DNA of 64,000 bases from Gordonia sihwensis NBRC 108236 (GTDB lineage: Bacteria > Actinomycetota > Actinomycetes > Mycobacteriales > Mycobacteriaceae), in assembly GCF_000333035.1 (NCBI RefSeq), contig NZ_BANU01000003.1, forward strand, positions 62,001-126,000. Reading direction: 5' to 3'. Positions within the stretch are counted from its first letter, which is position 1. Each line of letters begins with the position of its first letter. Positions 1-9,915 of the stretch are shown one piece after another. Made by a program: the position numbers and the translations under genes. Under the pieces are notes generated by a model. The model had not been told where the DNA came from, ran no database searches, and saw nothing but the letters and a program-made list of their open reading frames with translations.

Positions 1-233
1 TCCAGCCGCGTCGGTCCCGAGCGGTCGTGGCGCACCACCATGATGACGCGGCACGGATGCTCGCGGCTGGCGCGGTTCGACGCCTCGACGGCGTCCTCCG
101 CATCGTCGTCGGCGTCGAGGTCGATGACGAGCGTCAGGACGCGACCGAGCGTCACAGCGCCCCCGGTGCGCCGCATCTGGACGAGCTTCTTGCTGGTCTC
201 GAGGGTCGAGGTGTCGGGGAGATCGACGATCAC
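1..233 (-). CDS. opcA: Glucose-6-phosphate dehydrogenase assembly protein OpcA, N-terminal part
   Basis: Only the first 77 codons lie in the window; the gene runs off the left edge. Translation from the GTG at 233 begins MIVDLPDTSTLETSKKLVQM, which matches the conserved start of actinobacterial OpcA, followed by a GRVLTLVIDLDAD stretch. OpcA is known to help assemble or activate the Zwf tetramer for the oxidative pentose phosphate pathway. The GTG overlaps the zwf stop codon as GTGA, so the two genes are translationally coupled at the end of the tkt-tal-zwf-opcA operon. Confidence 0.93.
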   Translation of the reverse strand, partial: MIVDLPDTSTLETSKKLVQMRRTGGAVTLGRVLTLVIDLDADDDAEDAVEASNRASREHPCRVIMVVRHDRSGPTRL

Positions 234-1771
234 GGGCGCCTCCAGGCTCGTCCGGTGCGGTTCATCATCTCGTCGGCCGAGGCCGGCCCCCAGGTGCCCG
301 ACTCGTATTCGTCGGGTGTACCGGACCGGGCCCAGTCCTCGAGTACGGGGTCGAGGATCTGCCAGCTGAGCTCCACCTCTTGCGCCACCGGGAACAGGGA
401 CGGTTCGCCGAGCAGCACGTCGAGCAGGAGCCGTTCGTAGGCCTCCGGCGACGACACGGTGAACGCGCCGCCGTACGAGAAGTCCATGTTGACGTCGCGG
501 ACCTCCATGCTCGTGCCCGGCACCTTGGACCCGAATCGCAGGGTGACGCCTTCGTCGGGCTGCACTCGGATCACCAGGGCGTTCTGGCCGAGTTCGGCGG
601 TCATCGTGTCGTCGAAGGGCAGGTGCGGCGCTCTCTTGAAGACGATCGCGATCTCGGTGACCCGCCTTCCCAGCCGCTTGCCGGTGCGGAGGTAGAAGGG
701 CACGCCGGCCCAGCGCCGCGTGTCGACCTCCAACGCGATCGCGGCGAAGGTCTCGGTGGTGGAGTCGGGGGAGAAACCCTCCTCGTCCTTCAGCCCGACC
801 ACGGGTTCGGAGCCCTGCCATCCCGGACCGTACTGTCCCCGCGCCGAGTTCTCGTCGATCGGGGTGATGTTGCGCGTCGCCGAGAGGACCTTGATCTTCT
901 CCGACTGCAGATGCTGCGGCGAGAACGACACCGGCTCCTCCATGGCGACCAGCGCCAACAGTTGCAGGAGGTGGTTCTGGATCACATCGCGTGCCGCGCC
1001 GATGCCGTCGTAGTAGCCGGCCCGGCCGCCGAGTCCGATGTCCTCGGCCATCGTGATCTGCACGTGGTCCACGTAGTGCGAGCTCCACAGCGGGTCGAAC
1101 AGCTGGTTGGCGAATCGCAGGGCCAGGATGTTCTGAACGGTCTCCTTGCCGAGGTAGTGGTCGATGCGGAACACCGACTCCTCGGGGAAGACGCTGCCCA
1201 CGAGGGCGTTCAGTTCCCGGGCGCTGTCGAGGTCGTGGCCGAAGGGCTTCTCGATGACGACTCTCCGCCAGCTGTCGCCGTCCTGGTCGGCCATCCCCGT
1301 GCGCCGCAGTTGGCTCAGGACCACAGGGAACGCCTTCGGCGGGATCGACAGATAGTAGGCGTGGTTGCCGTCGGTCCCGCGTTCCCGGTCCAGATCGGCG
1401 AGCGTCTGCTGCAGAGCGGCGAAGGCGTCGTCGTCCTCGAAGGTGCCCGCGACGAAACGGATGCCCTCGGCGAGCCGATCCCACACCTCCTGTCGGAAGC
1501 CGGTGCGGCTGCCCGCCTCCACCGCCTCCCGAACCACGTCGGCGAAGTCTTCGTGCTCCCAGTCGCGCCTCGCGAAGCCGACGAGCGCGAAGCTCGGCGG
1601 AAGCAGACCCCGATTGGCGAGATCGTAGATCGCCGGCATGAGCTTGCGGCGCGCGAGGTCGCCGGTGACGCCGAAGATCACCAGGGCGGACGGCCCGGCG
1701 ATCCTCGGCAGCCGCGTGTCATGCGGATCGCGAAGCGGGTTCTTCCACGGCTTGTCGACCGCACGTCCCAT
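230..1771 (-). CDS. zwf: Glucose-6-phosphate 1-dehydrogenase
   Basis: The 513-residue protein oxidises glucose-6-phosphate to 6-phosphogluconolactone with NADP, the first step of the oxidative pentose phosphate pathway. The N-terminal Rossmann segment reads GVTGDLARRK and the substrate/catalytic motif RIDHYLGKE is intact. Length and sequence match mycobacterial Zwf2 over the full protein. It lies 39 bases after tal and overlaps opcA by four bases, in the order tkt, tal, zwf, opcA that is typical of actinobacteria, so regulation is probably from the promoter upstream of tkt. Confidence 0.97.
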   Translation of the reverse strand: MGRAVDKPWKNPLRDPHDTRLPRIAGPSALVIFGVTGDLARRKLMPAIYDLANRGLLPPSFALVGFARRDWEHEDFADVVREAVEAGSRTGFRQEVWDRLAEGIRFVAGTFEDDDAFAALQQTLADLDRERGTDGNHAYYLSIPPKAFPVVLSQLRRTGMADQDGDSWRRVVIEKPFGHDLDSARELNALVGSVFPEESVFRIDHYLGKETVQNILALRFANQLFDPLWSSHYVDHVQITMAEDIGLGGRAGYYDGIGAARDVIQNHLLQLLALVAMEEPVSFSPQHLQSEKIKVLSATRNITPIDENSARGQYGPGWQGSEPVVGLKDEEGFSPDSTTETFAAIALEVDTRRWAGVPFYLRTGKRLGRRVTEIAIVFKRAPHLPFDDTMTAELGQNALVIRVQPDEGVTLRFGSKVPGTSMEVRDVNMDFSYGGAFTVSSPEAYERLLLDVLLGEPSLFPVAQEVELSWQILDPVLEDWARSGTPDEYESGTWGPASADEMMNRTGRAWRRP

Positions 1772-1810
1772 ATCGCTCTGGCCTCTCGTATCGTCCGGGC
1801 GTCGTGTCGG

Positions 1811-2929
1811 CTAGCGCTGCGCGGCGTCGAGCTGCGTCCGGGTGGCCTCGAGGAGGTCGTTCCAGGCGTCCTCGAACTTGCTGACCCCCTCGGCCTCCAA
1901 TACTGCGAAGACGTCGGGCAGATCGACTCCCACGCGAGTGAGTGAGTCGAACACCTCCTGGGACGCCTCGGCCCGGCCGAGGATCGAGTCGGTGTCGACC
2001 CACCCGTGGTCAGCGAAGGCGTTCAGAGTCTTCACCGGAACCGTGTTGACCGTGTTCGGCGCCACCAGTTCGCTCACGTACAGGGTGTCCGGGTACTGGG
2101 CGTTCTTGGTCCCGGTGGACGCCCACAGCGGGCGCTGGGGCAGCGCCCCGTGCGCTTGGAGATCGGGGAAGCGGATCCCGGTCTCGAACACTTCGCGGTA
2201 GGCGGCGTAGGCAAGGCGGGCGTTCGCGAGACCGGCCTTGCCTCGCAGCTCGAGCGCTTCGGGCGTTCCGATGGCGTCGAGGCGCTTGTCGATCTCCGAG
2301 TCGACGCGGGAGACGAAGAACGAGGCGACCGACTCGATCTTGGCGGCGTCGTGGCCGTTGCGGAGTGCGGCGTCCAGCCCGTCGAGGTACGCGTCCATCA
2401 CTGCGCGGTAGCGGTCCACCGAGAAGATCAGGGTCACGTTGACGCTGATGCCCTCGGCGATCACCCGGGTGATCGCCGGCAGCCCGGCCTCGGTGGCCGG
2501 GATCTTGATGAACAGATTCGGGCGGTCGACGATCTTCCACAGCTCGATCGCCTGCGCCACGGTCTCATCGGTCTTGTTCGCCAGTCGCGGATCCACCTCG
2601 ATGGAGACGCGGCCGTCGTGGCCGTCGGTGTCGACGAAGACCTGCTGCAGGACGTCACACGCCGCACGGACGTCGTCGGTGGTGATGGCGGTGACGGCCG
2701 CATCGACGTCGGCGCCCACCGACGCGAGATCCTTGACCTGAGCCGCGTAGCTCTCGGATTTGGAGATCGAGTTCTGGAAGATCGCGGGATTGGTGGTGAC
2801 GCCGACGATCGAGTGAGTGTCGATCTCATCCTGAAGAGCGCCCGAGGCGATCAGGTCGCGGGACAGGTCGTCGAGCCAGACGGACACGCCGGCCTCCGAG
2901 AGGGCGGCGAGGTTCTTGTTCTGAGACAT
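1811..2929 (-). CDS. tal: Transaldolase
   Basis: The 372-residue enzyme transfers a dihydroxyacetone unit between sedoheptulose-7-phosphate and glyceraldehyde-3-phosphate in the non-oxidative pentose phosphate pathway. The Schiff-base lysine is about residue 142 in [10 protein letters not shown], and the [12 protein letters not shown] motif near the N terminus is typical of the TalB class. The ATG at 2929 ([14 protein letters not shown]) was chosen because it matches family N termini; the frame stays open further upstream, but that part is low-complexity read-through into the end of tkt. It sits between tkt and zwf in one operon. Confidence 0.96.
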   Translation of the reverse strand: MSQNKNLAALSEAGVSVWLDDLSRDLIASGALQDEIDTHSIVGVTTNPAIFQNSISKSESYAAQVKDLASVGADVDAAVTAITTDDVRAACDVLQQVFVDTDGHDGRVSIEVDPRLANKTDETVAQAIELWKIVDRPNLFIKIPATEAGLPAITRVIAEGISVNVTLIFSVDRYRAVMDAYLDGLDAALRNGHDAAKIESVASFFVSRVDSEIDKRLDAIGTPEALELRGKAGLANARLAYAAYREVFETGIRFPDLQAHGALPQRPLWASTGTKNAQYPDTLYVSELVAPNTVNTVPVKTLNAFADHGWVDTDSILGRAEASQEVFDSLTRVGVDLPDVFAVLEAEGVSKFEDAWNDLLEATRTQLDAAQR

Positions 2930-2976
2930 GGGGATGACTCCTGTTCTCCGGATCGGGTCGGATGTCGTGTTGCGGT

Positions 2977-3004
2977 GGTTTCGACTCGCTGCGCTCGCTC
3001 GACC
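2977..3004. repeat. Possible dispersed extragenic repeat between tkt and tal
   Basis: The short gap between tkt and tal contains GGTTTCGACTCGCTGCGCTC followed by GCTCGACC. I recognise this type of sequence from the spaces between genes in many Gordonia-like and other actinobacterial genomes. It occurs once in this window, so its repeat nature rests on recollection, not on a copy seen here. Its role is unknown. Confidence 0.4.
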
Positions 3005-3012
3005 GCAGGAGG

Positions 3013-5088
3013 TCAGCGGTTGAGCACGCGGCGGGCGGCGGCCGCGACGGCGTCGGCGGTGATGCCGAACTCGTCGTACAGCTTCTGGTACGGAGCCGAA
3101 GCGCCGAAGTGCTCCAGCGAGACGATCTCGCCGCCCGCGACGATCGCATGCCACGGCATGGCGATGCCGGCTTCCACGGCGACGCGCGGAATGCCGGTCG
3201 GCAGCACCGACTCGCGGTAATCGTCGTCCTGCTCGGCGAACCACTCCAGCGACGGCATCGAGACCACGCGTGCGCCGATGCCCTCGGCGGCGAGCGTCTG
3301 CGCCGCCTGCACCGCCAGCGACACCTCCGAGCCGGTGCCGATCAGCACCACCTCGAAGGTCCCGTCGGCGTCGGACAGGACGTAGCCGCCGCGGGCGACT
3401 CCTTCGAAGCTGGTGCCTTCCAGGACCGGCACGTTCTGGCGGGTCAGGGCCAGCCCGACCGGCCGGTGACGGCGAGTCAGCAGATGCCGCCACGCGTGAG
3501 CGGTCTCATTGGCGTCGGCGGGACGGACCACGTCCAGGTGGGGAATCGCGCGCAGCGCGGCGAGATGTTCCACCGGCTGGTGGGTGGGACCGTCCTCGCC
3601 GAGGCCGATCGAGTCGTGGGTCCACACGTAGATCGGGTCGATCTCCATCAGCGCGGCCAGACGCACCGCGGGCCGCATGTAGTCGGAGAACTGCAGGAAG
3701 GTTCCGCCGTACGCGCGCGTCGGGCCGTGCAGGACGATGCCTGACAGGATCGATCCCATCGCGTGCTCGCGGATGCCGAAGTGCAGGGTCCGGCCGTACG
3801 GATCGGCTTTCCAGGTCCCGGTGCTGATGGTTTCGGGACCGAACGAGACGGCACCGTCCATCGTGGTGTTGTTGGAGCCTGCGAGGTCGGCCGATCCGCC
3901 CCACAGCTCGGGCAGGACGGGCGCGAGCGCCGAGAGGACCTTGCCCGAGGCCGAGCGGGTCGCCACATCCTTGTCGCCGACCTCCCAGGACGGCAGCACG
4001 TCGGTCCAGCCCTCGGGCAGCGCATGCGCGGCCAGCCGGTCGAACAGCTCCTTGCGCTGGGGGTTCTCGGCGGCCCAGACGTCGAAGCCCTCCTGCCACG
4101 CGGCTCGCTCGGCGGCGGCCCGAGCCTGCAGCGACCGGGTGTGCCCGAGCACGGCCGGGTCGACGTCGAAGCTCTTGGCCGGGTCGAATCCGAGGATCTC
4201 CTTGGTCGCGGCGACCTCGTCGGCGCCCAGGGCCGAGCCGTGCGAGGCGCCGGTGTTCATCTTGTTGGGGGCCGGCCAGGCGATGATGGTGCGCAGGCAG
4301 ATGATCGACGGCTTGTCGGTGACGGCCTTCGCGTTCTCGATCGCCTCTTCGATCGCGACGATGTTCTCGCCGCCCTCGACGATCTGGACGTGCCAGCCGT
4401 ACGCCTCGTAACGCTTGGCGGTGTCCTCCGAGAGCGCGATGCTGGTGTCGTCCTCGATCGAGATGTGGTTCTGGTCGTAGAAGACGATGAGGTTCCCGAG
4501 TTCCTGCGTACCCGCGAGGGAACTGGCCTCGGAGGTGACGCCCTCTTCGATGTCGCCGTCCGAGGCGATCACGTACACGTGATGATCGAACGGGCTCTGG
4601 CCCGCCGGTGCGTCGGGATCGAACAGGCCGCGCTCGCGCCGGGCCGCCATGGCCATGCCGACCGCCGACGCGAGCCCCTGTCCGAGCGGGCCGGTGGTGA
4701 TCTCCACACCCTTGGTGTGGCGGAACTCGGGGTGGCCGGGCGTCAGCGAGCCCCAGGTGCGCAGCGCCTCCAGATCGCCCAGTTCGAGGCCGAAACCACC
4801 GAGATACAGCTGGATGTACTGGGTGAGGCTCGAGTGGCCGCACGAGAGGACGAACCGGTCGCGTCCCACCCAGGCCGGATCGGACGGATCGTGGCGCATC
4901 ACGCGCTGATACAGGGTGTACGCCAGCGGTGCCAGACTCATCGCCGTGCCGGGGTGGCCGCTGCCGCACTTCTGTACCGCGTCCGCGGCCAGAATGCGAG
5001 CCGTGTCCACGGCCTTGGTGTCCAGGTCGCTCCAGTCGGCGGGGTGAACCTGCTGGGTGAGCTCGCGGATCTCGTCGGTAATCGCCAC
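3013..5088 (-). CDS. tkt: Transketolase
   Basis: The 691-residue, thiamine-diphosphate-dependent enzyme moves two-carbon units between pentose, hexose and tetrose phosphates. The ThDP-binding segment [13 protein letters not shown] type (here [14 protein letters not shown]) and the [21 protein letters not shown] and [15 protein letters not shown] motifs are all present. The frame extends to 5241, but the start is placed at GTG 5088 ([11 protein letters not shown]), because it is preceded by GGAGACTCC at a suitable distance and fits the mycobacterial Tkt N terminus. It is the first gene of the operon with tal, zwf and opcA. Confidence 0.95.
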   Translation of the reverse strand: MAITDEIRELTQQVHPADWSDLDTKAVDTARILAADAVQKCGSGHPGTAMSLAPLAYTLYQRVMRHDPSDPAWVGRDRFVLSCGHSSLTQYIQLYLGGFGLELGDLEALRTWGSLTPGHPEFRHTKGVEITTGPLGQGLASAVGMAMAARRERGLFDPDAPAGQSPFDHHVYVIASDGDIEEGVTSEASSLAGTQELGNLIVFYDQNHISIEDDTSIALSEDTAKRYEAYGWHVQIVEGGENIVAIEEAIENAKAVTDKPSIICLRTIIAWPAPNKMNTGASHGSALGADEVAATKEILGFDPAKSFDVDPAVLGHTRSLQARAAAERAAWQEGFDVWAAENPQRKELFDRLAAHALPEGWTDVLPSWEVGDKDVATRSASGKVLSALAPVLPELWGGSADLAGSNNTTMDGAVSFGPETISTGTWKADPYGRTLHFGIREHAMGSILSGIVLHGPTRAYGGTFLQFSDYMRPAVRLAALMEIDPIYVWTHDSIGLGEDGPTHQPVEHLAALRAIPHLDVVRPADANETAHAWRHLLTRRHRPVGLALTRQNVPVLEGTSFEGVARGGYVLSDADGTFEVVLIGTGSEVSLAVQAAQTLAAEGIGARVVSMPSLEWFAEQDDDYRESVLPTGIPRVAVEAGIAMPWHAIVAGGEIVSLEHFGASAPYQKLYDEFGITADAVAAAARRVLNR

Positions 5089-5404
5089 GGTGGTGGAGTC
5101 TCCTGTGCCTTGTCGTGGGTGCTCGGACGCAATGGTGATTTCCAGCCTAGCGGTCCGCCGCACGCTCGCGCGCGACTGGCTGGGGACTTTCCGGTGTGAT
5201 GGACCACCTTCGGCGGGCGCGGTCGCCAGGATTGAGTGCAAGTGTGATCTGGGCAGTGCGGATTCTGTTATGAGAGACCTCCGGGTCTACCATCGGTTGT
5301 AGTAGCCCGTCGGTGTGCCCAGTGTCGCGTACAGACCGTCGCCCGGATCCGTCGTGGACGGATCGCGCGGCGCGATGACGCCGGGTCTTATGTGAGGAGC
5401 ATCT
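5089..5404. other. Divergent promoter region between tkt and ctaB
   Basis: No gene is seen in these 316 bases. On the minus strand TAGGCT (5144-5149) is a plausible -10 box for tkt, giving a leader of about 50 bases. On the plus strand TACCAT (5288-5293) with CTGTTA 17 bases upstream is a weak candidate for ctaB. GAGGAG before 5405 is the ctaB ribosome binding site. Confidence 0.45.
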
Positions 5405-6406
5405 GTGAGTATTGGGGAAAGCGCGGACACCGACGCCTCCTCGACCTCGATGTCTACCGAGAACCCGGCCGGGAACGCCGGCCTCGGTGCGCGTGCGTGG
5501 GGCATGGTCCTGGCGTACATCGCGCTGACCAAGCCGCGTGTCATCGAGTTGCTTCTGGTCTCGACCATTCCGGTGATGCTCCAGGCGGAGCGCGGAACGG
5601 TCGACATCGGCCTGATCCTGATCACCGTGGTCGGCGGGTGGCTCGGTGCCGCGAGCGCCAACAGCCTGAACATGGTGGCCGACGCCGACATCGATCAGAA
5701 GATGAAGCGGACGCAGCGCCGGCCGCTGGCCCGTCACGCGGTGCCGGTGCGCAATGCGCTGATCTTCGGCATCGTCCTGGCGGTCGTGTCGTTCGTCGTG
5801 CTCTACTTCGGTACCGCGAACGACGCGGGGGAGCGGTCGTTCCTGCCGTCGATCCTGGTTTTGATCACCATCGGCTTCTACGTCTTCGTCTACACGCTGG
5901 TGCTCAAGCGCCGCACGTGGCAGAACGTGATCTGGGGCGGCGCCGCCGGCTGCATGCCCGCACTCGTCGGATGGGCGGCGGTGACGCATTCGCTCAGCTG
6001 GCAGCCCTTCGTGCTGTTCCTGGTGGTGTTCTTCTGGACCCCTCCGCACACCTGGGCGCTCGCCATGCGCTATCGCGAGGACTACCGCGCCGCGGGCGTG
6101 CCGATGTTCCCGGTCATCGCCAGTGACGAGCGCGTCACCACGCACATGGTGGTGTACACCTGGCTGACCGTCATCACGTCCTTCGTGCTCATCCCGGCCG
6201 CGTCGTGGATCTACCTCGTCGTCGCGGTCGCCTCCGGCGTGTGGTTCATCTACATGGTCACCAAGCTCTACGTCGAGACCCGCAAGGGCGTCGAGGTGAA
6301 GCCGCTCAAGATCTTCCTGACGTCCAACGAGTACCTGGCGCTGCTGTTCTGCGGCCTCGCTGTCGACGCGGTCATCAATCTGCCGACCGTCGCCGGCTAC
6401 TTCTGA
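5405..6406 (+). CDS. ctaB: Protoheme IX farnesyltransferase (heme O synthase)
   Basis: The 333-residue membrane protein attaches a farnesyl group to heme B to make heme O, the precursor of heme A in the aa3 oxidase. The aspartate-rich motif NMVADADIDQKMKRTQRRPL, which binds prenyl diphosphate and magnesium, is intact near residue 90, and about nine hydrophobic segments follow, as in the UbiA superfamily. The GTG start is supported by GAGGAG a few bases upstream. It is divergent from tkt. CtaA, the next enzyme in the pathway, is encoded about 3.5 kb away at 9916-10836. Confidence 0.96.
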   Translation: MSIGESADTDASSTSMSTENPAGNAGLGARAWGMVLAYIALTKPRVIELLLVSTIPVMLQAERGTVDIGLILITVVGGWLGAASANSLNMVADADIDQKMKRTQRRPLARHAVPVRNALIFGIVLAVVSFVVLYFGTANDAGERSFLPSILVLITIGFYVFVYTLVLKRRTWQNVIWGGAAGCMPALVGWAAVTHSLSWQPFVLFLVVFFWTPPHTWALAMRYREDYRAAGVPMFPVIASDERVTTHMVVYTWLTVITSFVLIPAASWIYLVVAVASGVWFIYMVTKLYVETRKGVEVKPLKIFLTSNEYLALLFCGLAVDAVINLPTVAGYF

Positions 6407-6444
6407 CCGACACTCGCAGTCTCAAGGCGCCCGCAGGTGAAAGA

Positions 6445-7689
6445 GTGAGGACTGCACGCGGCGTGAAGCAGCCGGGCCCGGCCGTCACGAGGACAGCGCT
6501 CGCGGCGGTCGTCGCGACACTGTGCCTGGTGGTCGCGGTCGTCGTCGATCTTCCCGTCACCTCGGTTCTGTTCGCGGTCGCCGGCGCCGGTGTCGCCATC
6601 GGGCTGATCGGCTCGCTCCGTCGATACGGCCAGAAGTCCGCCCTGCGCGGTGCCGCGGTGGTCGTGGCGACGGTTCTGCTCGTCGGTCTGCCCACCGTGG
6701 CGGTGCTGGCCGATCCCGAGACGGCGAGCGATTCGCATGCCGCCGACGGTGACGCGGTGCTCGAGGGCGGCGGCGATCCCTCGGCAGCGCTGGCGCGCGC
6801 TCTGGACCGCGCTGACCGCCTCGTTCCCGGCGGCTCGTCCTCGATCAGGCAGATCAGCATCGACGACGATCGGGAGACGGTGCGCGTGCTCGATCCGCGG
6901 ACCGGGCGGGAGATCGCCTCGTATCGATCGGGAACATCGTGGAGCGACTCGGATCCGGCGCGCACCGGCGAGCGCACCGTGTTCACCCGCGCCGATGTCG
7001 CCCACTTGGACCTGAACGCCGCGGCCGCCCGGGTGAGCGCCGCGCGCCAGAAGATCGGCTATCCGGAGCCGACCTCCAGCGGCGGCATCGAGATCGGCCC
7101 GCGCTCGGTCGACGACAAGGTGGTGGCCCGATTCGGCCAGTCCGGCGGGGAGAGCATCGAGACGGATCTGCACGGGCGGGTCGCCGACACCGTCGGCGCC
7201 GCGTCCCTGAGTGAGTTCCTCTCGGTTGCCGAGCGTGTGCTGAAGGACGAGGGCATCGATCCCGATGGGGCCGTGCTCCGTTCGATCGCGTACAAGGCCG
7301 TCGATGAGGCCGCGCCGTGGATCGGCGTGGCGCACCCCGGTGTCGAGCTGGAACTGGACGGCGGCGGCATCTACCGGATCTGGGTGCAGCCCGGTCGGTT
7401 CCCGGAACTGTCCGAGACCGACTCGGCGTCCGACCCCGATGGTTTCTCGCTGACCGGACTGACCGGAGCGACGATGGTGCGGATCCGCGACGACCTGGTG
7501 CGCAGACATCGGGTGGCGGCCTACGACCGCGATGCCGTCGGACTCAAGATCGGCGTCGCGCCCGGCGACGACGATCCGGCGGCGGATCGGCTGCCGGTCA
7601 CGGTGCAGATGCAGGTCGGTCCCGACGCGGTCGGGGCGACGGGCGTCTACTCGCCGAACGGGAAGTTTCTGCGCGAGGGACGCCGCTAG
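6445..7689 (+). CDS. Membrane-anchored protein of unknown function
   Basis: The function is not recognised. The 414-residue protein starts with about three hydrophobic segments (roughly residues 15-37, 41-60 and 70-90) and continues as a soluble domain that is probably outside the membrane. GTG 6445 was chosen because GCAGGTGAAA lies just upstream; GTG 6463 is an alternative. The gene starts 38 bases after ctaB and may be co-transcribed with it. Its last codons fall in a tandem duplication of about 14-16 bases (7673-7702) that includes the stop codon. Confidence 0.75.
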   Translation: MRTARGVKQPGPAVTRTALAAVVATLCLVVAVVVDLPVTSVLFAVAGAGVAIGLIGSLRRYGQKSALRGAAVVVATVLLVGLPTVAVLADPETASDSHAADGDAVLEGGGDPSAALARALDRADRLVPGGSSSIRQISIDDDRETVRVLDPRTGREIASYRSGTSWSDSDPARTGERTVFTRADVAHLDLNAAAARVSAARQKIGYPEPTSSGGIEIGPRSVDDKVVARFGQSGGESIETDLHGRVADTVGAASLSEFLSVAERVLKDEGIDPDGAVLRSIAYKAVDEAAPWIGVAHPGVELELDGGGIYRIWVQPGRFPELSETDSASDPDGFSLTGLTGATMVRIRDDLVRRHRVAAYDRDAVGLKIGVAPGDDDPAADRLPVTVQMQVGPDAVGATGVYSPNGKFLREGRR

Positions 7690-7725
7690 CGAGGGACGCC
7701 GCCGCAGAGGCCGGCCCGCACGGGC

Positions 7726-8442
7726 TCACGCCTCGATCGCGCGCCGGAGCTGCGCGGTCAGCCCGGCCCGGACGCGTTCGGTCTGGGGAACCACACCCCG
7801 TTCGGTGAGACGATCGACGGTGGTCAGCACCTGCTGCAGATAGGCCGCGCGTTCCTGGCTCCGGGCCCCGTCCGCGTGGGCGAGCAGCTTCAGCGCGCGT
7901 CGGCAGTCGCGGGCGTCGGCGGGGTCGAGGTCGTCGGTCCCGGTACTCCGCGCGAAGCGGTCGGCCGCGGCCCAGGTGCTGCGCAGGTCGGTCACGGCGG
8001 CGATGTAGCGCTCACCGGCGGCGTCCCCGGGGAAGCGGTCGGTGCGGAGCTCACCGGCCGTGGCCAGACTGTCGTGGAATGCGATGATCGCGGGCGCCGA
8101 CAGGTCCCAGAGCCCCGGATACCGCAGGAGCATGGCCGGATCGAGTTCGAAGGAACCGTACGCGCTGAGAACCTCGTCGTGGTGGGCCGCGCTGCGCCGC
8201 CAGCGCTCCTCCACCGAGACCGGCGAGGGTGCAGCCGGACGCGCGGTGGCGGCGATCCGGGACGGCATCGGCACCGAGACCGCCAGCAGACCCACGGCCA
8301 GTGCGACGGCGAGGGCCACCATCAGTGCCACCGGACCGAAGGGCCGAGACGCCGCCAGCAGAGCGATCGCGGCGACGGCGACCACGGCCCAGCGCAGACC
8401 GGCGGCCGGCCCGCCGGCGCTCTTCGCTGCCGGCTCAGTCAT
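7726..8442 (-). CDS. Two-TM membrane protein with helical C-terminal domain, unknown function
   Basis: The function is not recognised. The 238 residues contain two hydrophobic segments (about 16-33 and 36-56) followed by a charged, probably helical domain (about 75-238) without catalytic motifs that I can identify. The start codon overlaps the end of the quinone oxidoreductase gene by eight bases (ATGACTGA), so the pair is translationally coupled. It is convergent with the membrane-protein gene that ends at 7689. Confidence 0.75.
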   Translation of the reverse strand: MTEPAAKSAGGPAAGLRWAVVAVAAIALLAASRPFGPVALMVALAVALAVGLLAVSVPMPSRIAATARPAAPSPVSVEERWRRSAAHHDEVLSAYGSFELDPAMLLRYPGLWDLSAPAIIAFHDSLATAGELRTDRFPGDAAGERYIAAVTDLRSTWAAADRFARSTGTDDLDPADARDCRRALKLLAHADGARSQERAAYLQQVLTTVDRLTERGVVPQTERVRAGLTAQLRRAIEA

Positions 8443-9412
8443 CGTCGGCGACAGCGAGCATCGTCGACCCGACCGTGCTTCGGGATTCGAGTGCGCGGTG
8501 GGCCTCGGCGGCCTGCTCCAGCGGGAACGACTGTCCGACGGTCACGGTCAGCTCACCGCTAGCGACGGCGTCGAAGAACTGACCGGAACGCCACGCGAAC
8601 TCGGCGGGGTCGGCGATGAAGTGGGTCAGCGTGGGCCGGGTCACCGACAGTGATCCGGCCGGATTGAGTCGTTGCAGGTCGAACGGGGGCACCGGTCCGC
8701 TGGCGGCGCCGAAGAGCACGATGGTGCCGCGGACGGCGGTCGCGGCCAGGGATTGCTCGAAGGTCGCCGCTCCGACGCCGTCGTACACCACCCGCGCCCC
8801 GCGCCCGTCGGTGAGATCGCGGACCCGTGCGGCCACGTCGTCGCCGTAGCGCAGGACCTCGGCGGCACCGGCCGCGCGCGAGAGCTGTTCCTTCTCGTCG
8901 GAGGAGACCGTGGTGATCACCCGGATGCCCCGCGCGCTCGCCCACTGGGTCAGCAGCAGCCCGATGCCGCCGGCCCCGGCATGCAACAGCACGGTGTCGC
9001 CCGCCTCGGGATGTGCGCTGCCGTCGAGCAGATAGTGGACGGTGTTGCCGCGCAGCATCGACGATCCCGCGGCGGCGAGGGAGACGCCGTCGGGTACCGG
9101 AAGTGCCCGATCGGCGCGGATACGGACGTACTCGGCGTAGCCGGCCGAGGCGTCGCACCAGGCCACCCGGTCGCCGACGGCACGGTGCTCGACGCCGTCG
9201 CCGACGGCGACGATCCGGCCCGCGCCTTCGCTGCCCGGCACGAACGGGGTGGGCGACGGGTACATTCCGGTGCGCAGGTACGTGTCGATGAAGTTCACCC
9301 CGGCCGCGGAGACGGCGACCACCACCTCGCCGGGCGCCGGTTCGGGATCGGGGAGATCGACGAGTCGAAGGACTTCCGGACCGCCGTGAGCGGACACTTG
9401 GATCGCACGCAT
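8435..9412 (-). CDS. qor: NADPH:quinone oxidoreductase, zinc-independent MDR family
   Basis: The 325-residue protein is a medium-chain dehydrogenase/reductase of the quinone reductase class. It has the GroES-like N-terminal half (residues about 1-120, with PGSEGAG and VGDRVAW) and a Rossmann half containing LLHAGAGGIGLLLTQWA, which binds NADPH. The cysteine zinc ligands of alcohol dehydrogenases are absent, as expected for this class. The position between ctaB and ctaA matches Rv1454c (qor). The exact quinone or enone substrate cannot be read from sequence. Confidence 0.88.
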   Translation of the reverse strand: MRAIQVSAHGGPEVLRLVDLPDPEPAPGEVVVAVSAAGVNFIDTYLRTGMYPSPTPFVPGSEGAGRIVAVGDGVEHRAVGDRVAWCDASAGYAEYVRIRADRALPVPDGVSLAAAGSSMLRGNTVHYLLDGSAHPEAGDTVLLHAGAGGIGLLLTQWASARGIRVITTVSSDEKEQLSRAAGAAEVLRYGDDVAARVRDLTDGRGARVVYDGVGAATFEQSLAATAVRGTIVLFGAASGPVPPFDLQRLNPAGSLSVTRPTLTHFIADPAEFAWRSGQFFDAVASGELTVTVGQSFPLEQAAEAHRALESRSTVGSTMLAVADDD

Positions 9413-9433
9413 GGGTCCATTTTCGCACGCCGC

Positions 9434-9439
9434 TATACT
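9434..9439 (+). promoter_or_regulatory. -10 box TATACT, probable leaderless promoter
   Basis: TATACT ends eight bases before the ATG at 9448, so transcription would begin at or next to the start codon. No ribosome binding site is visible. Confidence 0.6.
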
Positions 9440-9447
9440 CGGCAGTC

Positions 9448-9828
9448 ATGAGCGATGACACCGCTGCGTCCACAGCCACTGCTTCCGAATCCGTCGCGGC
9501 CGCGCCGAGCGCCGTAGTCTCCGCGATCGGAAAGTTCGTCGCCGCCGAGGGCGGTTCGGCCAAGGCCGTGGTCCAGCCTGCGGGTGCCGCGGGAGTGCGG
9601 ATCACCCTGGTGGGTGAGGCCGGCGGGATTCTGGGCGATCAGGTGGTCGACAGCGTGCGGACCGCGGACGCGGTCATCGAAGCGGTCGACGGACTCGAGC
9701 GCGCGGAGTGGGACCGGGATCTGACCTCGGTCACCGAGGTGAAGCCGTCGCACTGGCGCCAGATGGCCGGTTGGGTGGCCCACCAGTCGCGGTTTCCCAA
9801 GGCGCGCAACCGCAAGATCCTCGACTGA
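9448..9828 (+). CDS. Conserved hypothetical protein, Rv1455-like
   Basis: The 126-residue, probably cytosolic protein has a low-complexity Ala/Thr/Ser start followed by one compact domain (about residues 22-126), with a basic C terminus (ARNRKILD). No signal peptide or membrane segment is visible. It takes the place of Rv1455 between qor and ctaA in M. tuberculosis. The function is unknown. A TATACT box eight bases before the ATG suggests a leaderless transcript, and a strong hairpin follows the stop codon. Confidence 0.8.
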   Translation: MSDDTAASTATASESVAAAPSAVVSAIGKFVAAEGGSAKAVVQPAGAAGVRITLVGEAGGILGDQVVDSVRTADAVIEAVDGLERAEWDRDLTSVTEVKPSHWRQMAGWVAHQSRFPKARNRKILD

Positions 9829-9864
9829 CGACGTACGCGCACTGCGACACGTGCGCACAGCGCA

Positions 9865-9896
9865 GAACCCGGCGACCGTACGCGGTCGCCGGGTTC
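9865..9896. terminator. Bidirectional hairpin terminator
   Basis: A perfect 14-bp stem (GAACCCGGCGACCG against its complement) with a four-base loop TACG lies between two convergent genes, the one ending at 9828 and ctaA ending at 9916. It is followed by TCTCGT, with no real U tract, as is common in GC-rich actinobacteria. Confidence 0.75.
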
Positions 9897-9915
9897 TCGT
9901 GTCAGATCCGGCGGA

